The notes under the pieces were generated by a model. The model saw only the letters and a list, made by a program, of their open reading frames with translations. It was not told the DNA's origin and made no database searches. From positions 1 to 32,993 of the IMG/VR virus record IMGVR_UViG_3300035688_000038: a stretch of 32,993 nt of DNA; one strand, written 5' to 3'. Source of the stretch: a virus. Positions 1 through 5,038 of the stretch are shown here, piece by piece (position 1 is the first letter of the stretch; every line of letters starts with the position of its first letter). The position numbers were made by a program, and so were the translations under genes.

Positions 1-158
1 GTGGGAAGTTTATTGAAAGATGGACAAGGGTCTTTTATGATAGCCAGATGAAAAATGAAAAAGGTGGAATGACATGGCCTTGTATTGAAACATTTGAAGA
101 GAAAAAAAGAAAATTGACAATGATGCTTCAAGAGATTCCCGTGTCAATCAAGGAATAG
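1..158 (+). CDS. C-terminal end of a hypothetical protein (truncated by window edge)
   Basis: An open frame runs in from the left edge (codons from base 3) for 52 codons to a TAG, so only the C-terminus is present. It ends MMLQEIPVSIKE and carries KFIERW near its visible start. The gene at 11725-12135 ends with the closely similar QMLQEIPVRIKEK and carries KFINDW at a comparable place, so the two are partial paralogues. The DNA of the last 33 bases is 31/33 identical between them. Function is unknown. Its stop lies nine bases before the next gene, with a GGAGG ribosome site between, so the two are co-transcribed. Confidence 0.6.
   Translation, partial: GKFIERWTRVFYDSQMKNEKGGMTWPCIETFEEKKRKLTMMLQEIPVSIKE
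123..155 (+). repeat. Direct repeat A, copy 1
   Basis: These 33 bases match 12097-12129 at 31 positions, with 21 consecutive identical bases. Both copies encode the C-terminus MLQEIPV-IKE of otherwise divergent genes 12 kb apart, pointing to a recent duplication or recombination seam. Confidence 0.8.
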
Positions 159-167
159 GAGGAAAAA

Positions 168-371
168 ATGAAAATCGGAGACAGAGTAAAAATAAAAACT
201 GATTACGGTTTTTGGAAAGAAGGACACGAAGGAATCATTAAAGCAAAAAAGATGAAAGGAATAGTTTTCAATGGACGAAGACATGTTAAAATCTATGATT
301 TTGGAATTCAACTTGATGGTGATGGTTTCTGGTCTGGTTTTGATAAATCAGAAATTGAAGTAATAAAATAA
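168..371 (+). CDS. Hypothetical small basic protein, 67 aa
   Basis: This ATG has a very strong upstream site (AGGAGG, 5-6 bases away). The product begins MKIGDRVKIKTDYGFWKEGHEG, a pattern of the type IGDRVKI-G-EG-I seen at the start of small SH3/KOW-like beta-barrel domains in many phage proteins. That fold is only suggested by the short motif. No signal peptide, membrane segment or cysteine motif is present. It directly follows the truncated left-edge gene. About 120 bases without a gene follow it and contain a repeat, a hairpin and a promoter-like sequence. Function is not recognised. Confidence 0.65.
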   Translation: MKIGDRVKIKTDYGFWKEGHEGIIKAKKMKGIVFNGRRHVKIYDFGIQLDGDGFWSGFDKSEIEVIK

Positions 372-375
372 TCTT

Positions 376-410
376 GTCCCTAAACTTACCCCCAATCTTG
401 TATAAAAGAA
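376..410 (+). repeat. Direct repeat B, copy 1
   Basis: These 35 bases, running from GTCCC to GTATAAAAGAA, match 1618-1652 at 27 of 35 positions, with a 12-base identical 3' end. The two copies bracket a 1.2-kb block holding the HEIAH protein, the membrane peptide and the HNH endonuclease. Confidence 0.55.
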
Positions 411-432
411 GTCAACAAGTTGTAGAGACGCT

Positions 433-448
433 ACGCAAACATTTGCGT
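433..448. promoter_or_regulatory. Short perfect inverted repeat (hairpin or operator)
   Basis: ACGCAAACATTTGCGT is a perfect inverted repeat (7-bp arms around CA, or 6-bp arms with a 4-base loop). It lies in the 118-base gap upstream of the promoter-like sequence at 471-500. No T-run follows it, so it is not an obvious intrinsic terminator. An operator or a small RNA hairpin is possible. Confidence 0.4.
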
Positions 449-470
449 GGATACATACAAAAAAAATAAC

Positions 471-500
471 TTGACTTTAATTTTTAGGTATGATTAAAAT
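471..500 (+). promoter_or_regulatory. Candidate sigma70-type promoter for the 490-1177 genes
   Basis: TTGACT at 471-476 is followed 18 bases later by TAAAAT at 495-500 (each 5 of 6 to consensus). Transcription would start near 507, inside the annotated reading frame. The working start codon may therefore be the in-frame ATG at 514, giving a nearly leaderless message. In such AT-rich DNA a chance match cannot be excluded. Confidence 0.4.
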
Positions 501-948
501 GAATTCAAGCAAAATGAGAATAAAAATAATTGAAGGCGACAATAAATTATATGTCAATTGGATTTTTGAAAATAGAAAAATTACAACATTTGAACAATTT
601 CAATTTAAAGATGGTGGCAGAGCCACCGAAATAGTTATTGGAAAAGCAGGGAAATACTGGAAAATGGGAGCTTGCCACGAAATTGCACATTTATATGTTG
701 CCAAAAAATTTAAGATGAGTGAACTTGAAATTGGTTATAATAAACATCCATCGAGAGTCCCCAAAAAAATCGCAATAAAGGTTTTCCGAAATGAATTAGC
801 CGCCTGGAGAGTTGCAAAATCATTTTGTAACCGGATTTACTGGAATGAAAAACATGCCTTATTATCTTTATCAACATTTTGTATCTATAAAAACTTGCCT
901 TATATAAATTTTAAGAAACTCAAAATTATTCCACTATATAAAATTTGA
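490..948 (+). CDS. Small HEXXH (HEIAH) zinc-metallopeptidase-like protein
   Basis: The 152-residue product carries HEIAH at residues 63-67, the zinc-binding and catalytic signature of gluzincin-type peptidases. A candidate third ligand, Glu102 in NELAAWRVAK, lies about 35 residues later, the spacing and helix context seen in ImmA/IrrE-like enzymes. It has no HTH domain and no signal peptide. ImmA-type peptidases cleave phage repressors and sit close to lysogeny genes; this one is about 2 kb from the integrase, but that role is only inferred. The start is uncertain: ATG at 490, at 499 (AGG eight to ten bases upstream) or at 514 all fit. It may simply be a conserved phage protein with a fortuitous HEXXH. 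Confidence 0.55.
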   Translation: MIKMNSSKMRIKIIEGDNKLYVNWIFENRKITTFEQFQFKDGGRATEIVIGKAGKYWKMGACHEIAHLYVAKKFKMSELEIGYNKHPSRVPKKIAIKVFRNELAAWRVAKSFCNRIYWNEKHALLSLSTFCIYKNLPYINFKKLKIIPLYKI

Positions 949-961
949 AAAGGGGGCTTAG

Positions 962-1177
962 GTGTCTAAAAAGATTATATTGGTTTTGTTTATTGTTTCT
1001 CTCTTTTTTAATTTAATTTCTGGTTTCTATATAATCCTTTCTGCTCGATATTCCTACTATACAATACCTACAGAACTTCTTGCGGTCGGCATTGACTTAA
1101 AAAGAGTTAATCGGATTACTGGGACAATAGAATATCACTTAGTTAAAAATGGTTGGGTAAAAATCTTGACTAAATAG
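962..1177 (+). CDS. Small membrane-anchored hypothetical protein, 71 aa
   Basis: The GTG start is preceded by a good site (AAGGGGG about 8 bases upstream) and lies 13 bases after the previous stop. Residues 4-27 form one hydrophobic segment (IILVLFIVSLFFNLISGFYII), which would anchor the N-terminus in the inner membrane or act as an uncleaved signal. The remaining 44 residues are polar and basic with no motif I recognise. It is co-directional with the HEIAH protein. A superinfection-exclusion or lysogenic-conversion role would be typical of such a gene next to the integrase, but nothing in the sequence proves it. The last codons overlap the -35 box of the next gene's promoter. Confidence 0.6.
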   Translation: MSKKIILVLFIVSLFFNLISGFYIILSARYSYYTIPTELLAVGIDLKRVNRITGTIEYHLVKNGWVKILTK

Positions 1178-1194
1178 GTAATATCTGATATGAT
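1166..1194 (+). promoter_or_regulatory. Sigma70-type promoter of the HNH endonuclease gene
   Basis: TTGACT (1166-1171), a 17-base spacer and TATGAT (1189-1194) match the consensus at 5 of 6 positions in both boxes. Transcription should begin near 1201, which is exactly the GTG start codon, so the mRNA would be leaderless. The -35 box lies within the end of the preceding gene, and the -10 box lies inside a palindrome (1178-1199). Confidence 0.6.
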
Positions 1195-1199
1195 ATTAC
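1178..1199. promoter_or_regulatory. Palindromic operator candidate over the HNH promoter
   Basis: GTAATATC-TGATAT-GATATTAC is a perfect inverted repeat with 8-bp arms and a 6-base spacer. It covers the -10 box and ends two bases before the GTG start codon. A bound protein would block transcription directly, and an RNA copy would sequester nothing because transcription starts after it, so an operator is the better reading. A 9-base inverted match to its centre (TATCAGATA) occurs at 1655-1663, just after the gene. Confidence 0.55.
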
Positions 1200-1200
1200 T

Positions 1201-1647
1201 GTGTTTGAATACAAAAATAAAGACTGGCTTTACCAGAAGTATATAACAGAACGGTTTTCATCAAGGGGAGTTGCAAAATTGTGTAATACCAACCAAGCAA
1301 CCATCCTGAAATGGTTGAGGGTATTTAATATTCCAAGAAGACCACAAGGAAACTGGCGAGCAGAAAGGCATTATAATTGGAAGGGTGGAAGAACTTATGG
1401 TGGCGGGGGTTATATTTATGTATATCAGAGAGGTCATCCATCTGCAAGCAAAGATGAATATGTCTATGAACACAGGTTGGTAATGGAAGAAATGCTTGGT
1501 AGATACTTGAGACCAGGAGAAACAGTTCATCATAAAAATGGAATAAAGAATGATAATAGACCAGAAAACTTAGCCCTATTTGAATCAGGGGGAAAGCACT
1601 CCGCCTTTCATTTTGGTGTCCCCAAGATTACCCTCACCTCTGTATAA
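1201..1647 (+). CDS. HNH homing endonuclease with N-terminal HTH
   Basis: The 148-residue product has an N-terminal helix-turn-helix (about residues 18-45, GVAKLCNTNQATILKWLRVF) followed by an HNH domain. In the HNH, EHRLVMEEMLGRYL precedes HHKNGIKNDNRPENL, with the catalytic-site histidines near residue 113 and the final Asn/His in NLALFESGGKHS. Such freestanding enzymes cut related DNA lacking the gene and copy themselves in by repair. The core is close in sequence to the HNH at 9706-10308, but the N-terminal DNA-binding part differs. The GTG start has no SD site and coincides with the predicted transcription start of its own promoter. The gene ends within a direct repeat (1618-1652). Confidence 0.85.
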   Translation: MFEYKNKDWLYQKYITERFSSRGVAKLCNTNQATILKWLRVFNIPRRPQGNWRAERHYNWKGGRTYGGGGYIYVYQRGHPSASKDEYVYEHRLVMEEMLGRYLRPGETVHHKNGIKNDNRPENLALFESGGKHSAFHFGVPKITLTSV

Positions 1648-1652
1648 AAGAA
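1618..1652 (+). repeat. Direct repeat B, copy 2
   Basis: This matches 376-410 at 27 of 35 positions. Here it forms the last codons and stop of the HNH gene, suggesting that the 1.2-kb block between the copies arrived or could be lost by recombination. Confidence 0.55.
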
Positions 1653-1729
1653 TATATCAGATAACATCAGAATATATAACAAGTCGGCAATTTTTAAGAG
1701 GAATCTAAAATTATCGGGGAGAAGGGAAT

Positions 1730-1755
1730 CGGCGCTACGGAGGATTCGAACCACG
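1730..1755 (-). other. Candidate attP core (tRNA 3'-end-like sequence)
   Basis: Read on the minus strand, this stretch contains GGTTCGAATCCTCCG followed by TAGCGCCG. That is the T-loop signature plus what looks like the 3' acceptor strand of a tRNA. No D-arm, anticodon arm or 5' acceptor strand lies upstream, where the integrase coding sequence sits, so it is not a complete tRNA gene. Many tyrosine integrases recombine at tRNA 3' ends, and attP then lies next to int; here it starts only 11 bases from the integrase stop codon. The tRNA identity cannot be fixed from the fragment; the T-stem has mismatches on its 5' side, where attP would diverge from the host tRNA. Confidence 0.65.
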
Positions 1756-1765
1756 TTTGATATAA

Positions 1766-2848
1766 TTATATCTTCTTATCTTTCAATTCTTTAGGCAAGA
1801 GACTTTCAAAATATGTCCCTAATTTTGCAACAGCATCAGCCTTTTGTGCCTCGCCTGGGTGAGTATATTTCAGCGTGGTTTTCAAATCTGAATGACCGAG
1901 TAACTCTTTTGCTGTTCCCAAATCTGTTACAGATGTAACAAGCGTGGATGCGGTATGACGGAGCTGGTGAAAGCAGAATCCACCAATGCCAGATAATTTA
2001 CGAATTCTGGCAATGGTGGACACGAAAGCGTGAGTATCTCGGCGAGGCATCGGGAAAATGAAGTCATCTTTTGACTTTGAATCCTCAATAATTTTCATCG
2101 CAATATAGTTTAAAGGTATAACCTTAAATGCAGGATGCGACACAAGTTGTCGCCTTTTGTGTTTGGTTTGTGAAATAGGAAAGAAGATTTGACGGTCTCT
2201 AATGTATGATTCTTTTAAGTTAATAATCTCTCCAAACCTCATTCCAGTATTTAAAGCCAAGAGAATGAGGTTATAAATAATTTTCTGGTAGGGAGAGTGA
2301 GGATCGCCCTGAATTTTCCAGGCCGCGGAAAGAATGACCTTTAAATCATCTTTGTATAAACCGATCCTGGTCGGATACTCTGCGTAGGGTATATAACAGG
2401 AAACGGGATTATCAGTCAAATACTTATCTTCAATCGCAAGGTTGAAGAAATGGCGAAGCAATTCAAAATAACGATTGACGGTTGAGGCTTTCCGGCCTAA
2501 AGAAAAAAGATGCTTTTCTAAGTTTTGAATATCCCTTTTTGAGATTTCATTCAATTCGACCGTGCCAAAAAAATTTGAGATTATCTTCAACCTTTCAATG
2601 TCTCTATCCAGCGAACCTTTTCCTTGTTTTTGATTAACATATTTGTCAATATATTGCTCGAATGAAATACTATTAAAAGTTTTATACTCAATCCCAAAAT
2701 GCCTGGCAATAATTTCTTCTTCTACCTGTTTTAACCTTTGGCTTAATAAAGCTTCCTGCCCTTTCCTTAAATTCAAACTTCTATAATAAAGTTTCTTTTG
2801 TATCATTTTTTTGAAATAGTAATGATTCCCCCTTTTGTATAAAGTCAT
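1766..2848 (-). CDS. int: Tyrosine recombinase (phage integrase)
   Basis: The 360-residue protein has the three-part layout of phage integrases: an N-terminal arm-binding region beginning MTLYKRGNHYYFKK, a SAM-like core-binding domain (about 60-155) and a C-terminal catalytic domain. The catalytic set is complete: Arg204 (TGMRFGE), Lys229 (TKHKRRQ), His294 and Arg297 (HQLRH), His319 (LLGHSD) and the nucleophile Tyr328 (LKYTH). It would join attP and attB for lysogeny and, with an excisionase, reverse this. The candidate attP lies immediately downstream and the CI-like repressor upstream. A near-consensus promoter at 2937-2965 gives a leader of about 80 bases without a visible SD before the ATG. 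Confidence 0.95.
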   Translation of the reverse strand: MTLYKRGNHYYFKKMIQKKLYYRSLNLRKGQEALLSQRLKQVEEEIIARHFGIEYKTFNSISFEQYIDKYVNQKQGKGSLDRDIERLKIISNFFGTVELNEISKRDIQNLEKHLFSLGRKASTVNRYFELLRHFFNLAIEDKYLTDNPVSCYIPYAEYPTRIGLYKDDLKVILSAAWKIQGDPHSPYQKIIYNLILLALNTGMRFGEIINLKESYIRDRQIFFPISQTKHKRRQLVSHPAFKVIPLNYIAMKIIEDSKSKDDFIFPMPRRDTHAFVSTIARIRKLSGIGGFCFHQLRHTASTLVTSVTDLGTAKELLGHSDLKTTLKYTHPGEAQKADAVAKLGTYFESLLPKELKDKKI

Positions 2849-2877
2849 TTATATTAGAGAAATTGATATCAAAGTTA

Positions 2878-2945
2878 TGTTAGAATTTATATTATTATTA
2901 GTTGTAACGATTCCTTTTTTGTTGTGCTGTAAAAGGATTCTAACA
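2878..2945. repeat. 9-bp inverted repeat in the integrase leader and promoter
   Basis: TGTTAGAAT at 2878-2886 and ATTCTAACA at 2937-2945 are exact inverse copies separated by 50 bases. The right copy overlaps the -10 box of the integrase promoter and the left one lies in its leader. They could be integrase arm sites, excisionase sites or a loop-forming operator pair. Confidence 0.4.
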
Positions 2946-2965
2946 CATAATTTAGATTTTGTCAA
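2937..2965 (-). promoter_or_regulatory. Integrase promoter
   Basis: On the minus strand TTGACA (2965-2960) is followed, after exactly 17 bases, by TAGAAT (2942-2937): a 6/6 and a 5/6 match to sigma70 boxes. It lies between the repressor stop and the integrase start. Integrase can therefore be expressed apart from the repressor transcript. Confidence 0.75.
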
Positions 2966-2982
2966 TACCCAGCAACACACAG

Positions 2983-3231
2983 TCAAACTCTTTTTTCTTG
3001 TGGCTCTTCACAGGGCTCAATCGCAAGCTGAATAAACTCAAGTGGAGATACATCAAAAGCTTTGGCAATGTTTTTAATTGTGTCGAATCTGGGTGAGTCA
3101 ACATGATTCCGTTCGAGCCGACTGATGTAGCTTCGCTCGTACTGAGTTTTTCTGTAGATGTCGCCTTGGGTCATTTTTTTGCGCTTTCTAAGAATCTTCA
3201 TGGCTTTTCCGATGTTCAATTTATAGGTCAT
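2983..3231 (-). CDS. CI-like transcriptional repressor, XRE-family HTH
   Basis: The 82-residue product is essentially one Cro/CI (XRE) helix-turn-helix domain: MKILRKRKKMTQGDIYRKT, then YERSYISRLERN, with the long scaffold helix IKNIAKAFDVSPLEF. It lacks a C-terminal LexA-like peptidase or dimerisation domain, so it must oligomerise through the HTH domain or its acidic tail. It would not be self-cleaved by RecA in the lambda manner. The start has a good site (GGAGGG). It is divergent from a Cro-like gene across a 169-bp control region with three 18-bp operators, which is the classic lysogeny-switch layout. Its own promoter carries one of these operators. Confidence 0.85.
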   Translation of the reverse strand: MTYKLNIGKAMKILRKRKKMTQGDIYRKTQYERSYISRLERNHVDSPRFDTIKNIAKAFDVSPLEFIQLAIEPCEEPQEKRV

Positions 3232-3293
3232 TTTTCCCTCCTGTAATTAAAGTTTGGCTCTCACTTTCCCCTTAAAGATTCAAACCATAGATA

Positions 3294-3321
3294 AGGATAG
3301 CATACTTAACGAATTTGTCAA
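3294..3321 (-). promoter_or_regulatory. Repressor promoter (leftward, extended -10)
   Basis: On the minus strand TTGACA (3321-3316) is followed after 16 bases by TATCCT (3299-3294), preceded by TGC, an extended -10 element. It would start a message near 3287 with a leader of about 55 bases before the repressor ATG. The -35 box is part of operator O1, so the repressor should regulate its own gene. Confidence 0.7.
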
Positions 3322-3322
3322 G
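3305..3322. promoter_or_regulatory. Operator O1
   Basis: CTTAAC-GAATTT-GTCAAG matches the inverted-repeat consensus CTTAAC-N6-GTTAAG with one mismatch. It contains most of the -35 box of the leftward repressor promoter. Confidence 0.7.
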
Positions 3323-3346
3323 TAGAAAAATAAATATAAAATAGGT

Positions 3347-3364
3347 CTTGACATAAGCGTTAAC
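3347..3364. promoter_or_regulatory. Operator O2
   Basis: CTTGAC-ATAAGC-GTTAAC matches the consensus CTTAAC-N6-GTTAAG with one mismatch in each arm. Its left arm supplies TTGAC of the -35 box of the rightward early promoter. Its centre is 42 bp from that of O1. Confidence 0.65.
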
Positions 3365-3376
3365 ACTTGTTAAACT
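3348..3376 (+). promoter_or_regulatory. Early rightward promoter (PR-like)
   Basis: TTGACA (3348-3353), 17 bases, TAAACT (3371-3376). Transcription would start near 3383, about 18 bases before the Cro-like gene's ATG, and read the whole early operon. O2 overlaps the -35 box and O3 covers the start point, so repressor binding would block it. Confidence 0.75.
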
Positions 3377-3394
3377 CTTAACTGTCAGGTTAAG
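3377..3394. promoter_or_regulatory. Operator O3
   Basis: CTTAAC-TGTCAG-GTTAAG is a perfect 6-6-6 inverted repeat and defines the consensus. It begins directly after the -10 box and covers the predicted start point of the early transcript. Its centre is 30 bp from that of O2. Confidence 0.75.
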
Positions 3395-3400
3395 ATAAAA

Positions 3401-3598
3401 ATGACATCAAGAGAAGTTATCGAATCCAAGCTAAAAGAAATTGGCAAATCCAAGACTTGGCTTGCTGGCGAGATGGGCATGAGCATCGCCCAGCTATCCC
3501 ACCTAATAAACAAAACCCCAGACCCACGAATAAAGACCGCACTGAAAATCTCTGTGGCGTTAAAGACTAAAGTCGAGGAGATTTGGAGAAAATGCTAA
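3401..3598 (+). CDS. Cro-like XRE-family HTH protein
   Basis: The 65-residue product is a compact HTH: SKLKEIGKSKTWLAGEMGMS followed by AQLSHLINKTPDPRIKTALK and the closing helix ALKISVALKTKVEEIW. It is the first gene of the rightward early transcript, directly downstream of O3, and divergent from the repressor. This is the position and size of Cro-type proteins, which bind the same operators and switch off the repressor promoter. The leader is only about 18 bases and has a weak SD (CAGG 11 bases upstream), implying low or repressor-sensitive translation. Role is inferred from fold and place. Confidence 0.8.
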   Translation: MTSREVIESKLKEIGKSKTWLAGEMGMSIAQLSHLINKTPDPRIKTALKISVALKTKVEEIWRKC

Positions 3599-3819
3599 TA
3601 AGTGCACCGACGTTATTTCCAGAAATAATGGATTCAGAACTCATCTGTCGTTTTCTTAACATCAGCCTTCCCACATTAAATAAATATATCAAAGTTTACG
3701 CACTTCCAAAAATCCAGGTAGAGAAAAACGGAAAACTTCTATTCAAAAAATCTCAAGTCGAGAAATGGCTTGATAGATTCCAGAATAAACCGTTCAGAAA
3801 GGTGAGGAACAAATGTTAG
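3592..3819 (+). CDS. Excisionase-like (MerR-type HTH) DNA-binding protein
   Basis: The 75-residue product has a winged-helix pattern of the MerR/excisionase class: DSELICRFLNISLPTLNKYI as the HTH, then LPKIQVEKNGKLLFKKSQVEKWL as wing and closing helix. Proteins of this kind direct integrase to excision or act as early regulators. ATG at 3592 is preferred over an in-frame TTG at 3583. It overlaps the stop of the Cro-like gene by seven bases and has GAGGAG 11 bases and GGAG 3 bases upstream. Being second in the early transcript fits an excisionase that is made only when the repressor fails. A plain transcriptional regulator is the alternative. Confidence 0.7.
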   Translation: MLISAPTLFPEIMDSELICRFLNISLPTLNKYIKVYALPKIQVEKNGKLLFKKSQVEKWLDRFQNKPFRKVRNKC

Positions 3820-4193
3820 AAACCCGCTTAAAAGAACTTTCGGAAGGACAGATAAAAGAAATAATCGGGGCTTGCAAGAAATTGCTTGATTATTATAAAT
3901 CCGAAAACAAATGCTTTTACTGGTGTCCTTTTTGTCCGCTTGCTCGCAGCCTTGGAGAACATTTACCACAGGGTTTTTCGGGTTGTCATTATTGTCCGTG
4001 GGAAATGTTTGAAGAAATAACTTGCCATGATTTTTTATATGTCAATAAAGAAAAAATTGCTGGACTGAAAGAAAGATACGATTTCGCAGAAATAAGAAAT
4101 TTTCCATCGTGGCGTGCCTTGCGTATCCCAATGCTTGAGAATTGGATTGAGAAATTAGAGAAAGAATTGAAAGATAGAAAATGCCAACAGTAG
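3813..4193 (+). CDS. Cys-rich hypothetical protein (zinc-binding), 126 aa
   Basis: The central part carries CFYWCPFCPLA and then GCHYCPWEMFEEITCHDF, so six or more cysteines lie in CxxC-type pairs (about residues 34-71) and could bind one or two metal ions. An N-terminal helix (LSEGQIKEIIGACKKLLDYY) and a charged C-terminal helix flank them. It overlaps the excisionase-like gene by seven bases and the next gene by thirteen, so it is translationally coupled. I do not recognise the family. The metal site suggests a nucleic-acid or protein adaptor rather than an enzyme, but this is a guess. Confidence 0.7.
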   Translation: MLETRLKELSEGQIKEIIGACKKLLDYYKSENKCFYWCPFCPLARSLGEHLPQGFSGCHYCPWEMFEEITCHDFLYVNKEKIAGLKERYDFAEIRNFPSWRALRIPMLENWIEKLEKELKDRKCQQ

Positions 4194-4405
4194 AATTTAA
4201 CGTTGAAATTTGGTGTTCTTGTGGAGAAGGACTTTGCAATCAATCTTGGTCATACAAAGGAGGAATTCAGGTTGAACCCTGTAATAAATGTTTAGAAAAA
4301 GCCAAAGATGATGGGTATGACGAAGGACACAAAGAAGGATTTGACAAAGGATATGAAAAGGGCGTCGAAGAGGAAACAGAAAAAATAAAAAATGCAAACC
4401 CTTAA
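4181..4405 (+). CDS. Small zinc-knuckle protein with GxxxG-type repeat, 74 aa
   Basis: The N-terminal half has CSCGEGLCN and EPCNKC, four or five cysteines that could hold a zinc ion. The C-terminal half is a run of five four-residue units (GYDE, GHKE, GFDK, GYEK, GVEE), with glycine at every fourth position, an acidic/basic alternation and one aromatic per unit. Similar glycine-every-four repeats form packed helices in FliH-type proteins, so this segment is probably a helix-helix interaction surface. It overlaps genes on both sides. Function is unknown. Confidence 0.65.
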   Translation: MPTVEFNVEIWCSCGEGLCNQSWSYKGGIQVEPCNKCLEKAKDDGYDEGHKEGFDKGYEKGVEEETEKIKNANP

Positions 4406-4667
4406 ATTGTTTTGGGAGAAAATCTTTCATAGAAAAGAAGTTAGATTGCTGAGGAGGCATGCAAGATATTTAGATTCAATTCTTAAAATCTTAAAAGATA
4501 AAGATTACATGATTCTGAATCATTTAGAAAAATTAATGATAATCCAAGCACTCAAGGCCAAAGAATTTAGGGCGGAAGTTGAATTGCCAGCAACGCAGGC
4601 AGGAATCCGAAAGATTTATAGAGAACTAAAAGAAAAATTCGAGAACGAGATAAAGAAGGGGAGATAA
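4392..4667 (+). CDS. Hypothetical basic helical protein, 91 aa
   Basis: The product is rich in Lys, Arg, Leu and Ile, predicted all-helical, with no cysteine cluster, signal or membrane segment. The N-terminus (LFWEKIFHRKEVRLLRRHAR) is strongly basic and could contact nucleic acid. It overlaps the preceding gene by fourteen bases. A clear site (GGGGAG) for the next small gene lies at its end. No family recognised. Confidence 0.55.
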   Translation: MQTLKLFWEKIFHRKEVRLLRRHARYLDSILKILKDKDYMILNHLEKLMIIQALKAKEFRAEVELPATQAGIRKIYRELKEKFENEIKKGR

Positions 4668-4668
4668 A

Positions 4669-4821
4669 ATGAATAAAGTTAAAAGTCATAAAAAATGTCA
4701 AAAAAGATGCATCGTTAAAAAGAATGATGCTTTGAAATATTGTCCGCTTATAGATAGTTGCGATAATCATGGAAGAATTACAAGATTTTTAGCAAAAATA
4801 GAAAGATATAAAAATGATTAA
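4669..4821 (+). CDS. Tiny Cys-rich protein, 50 aa
   Basis: A strong site (GGGGAG, 5 bases upstream) precedes an ATG one base after the previous stop. The product starts MNKVKSHKKCQKRCIVKK and continues with KYCPLIDSCDNHGRITRFLA, so it has four cysteines in C-x3-C and C-x4-C pairs and many lysines. This looks like a single small zinc knuckle with a basic surface. It overlaps the following ATG by eight bases. The gene fills what would otherwise be a 146-base gap in a gapless operon, which supports it being real. Function unknown. Confidence 0.6.
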   Translation: MNKVKSHKKCQKRCIVKKNDALKYCPLIDSCDNHGRITRFLAKIERYKND

Positions 4822-5038
4822 ACTTTGCCAGATAGAATGGGTAGAAAAGATTGGAGAAATTATCGCTGAGATAAATTCTGCCAAACGCAAGTTTGAAAAA
4901 ATGAGCAAAGAGGTAAAGAAATATTCTAGTGATTCGGCGATATTTATGGCTCGGTCAAATGCTTACGACCATGCGATTTTGATTATAAAGAAAATCTTAT
5001 TAGGAGAAGAGGAAGATGAAGATATTAAAACCGATTGA
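4814..5038 (+). CDS. Hypothetical helical protein, 74 aa
   Basis: The product is acidic and helical (AEINSAKRKFEKMSKEVKKY, then HAILIIKKILLGEEEDEDI) with one cysteine and no recognisable motif. It overlaps the tiny Cys-rich gene before it by eight bases and the ATPase gene after it by 23 bases. It is therefore co-translated with the recombinase ATPase, which may point to a helper role, but this is only context. Confidence 0.55.
   Translation: MIKLCQIEWVEKIGEIIAEINSAKRKFEKMSKEVKKYSSDSAIFMARSNAYDHAILIIKKILLGEEEDEDIKTD

Noticed and set aside
1715-1765. A complete tRNA gene
   Set aside because: Only the T-loop and the acceptor 3' strand are present; upstream on the same strand is integrase coding sequence, so a partial attP copy is the better explanation.
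2835-3035. A 66-codon plus-strand ORF with a hydrophobic stretch
   Set aside because: It starts with TTG inside the integrase start, lacks a ribosome site, runs across the integrase promoter and overlaps the repressor end on the other strand.
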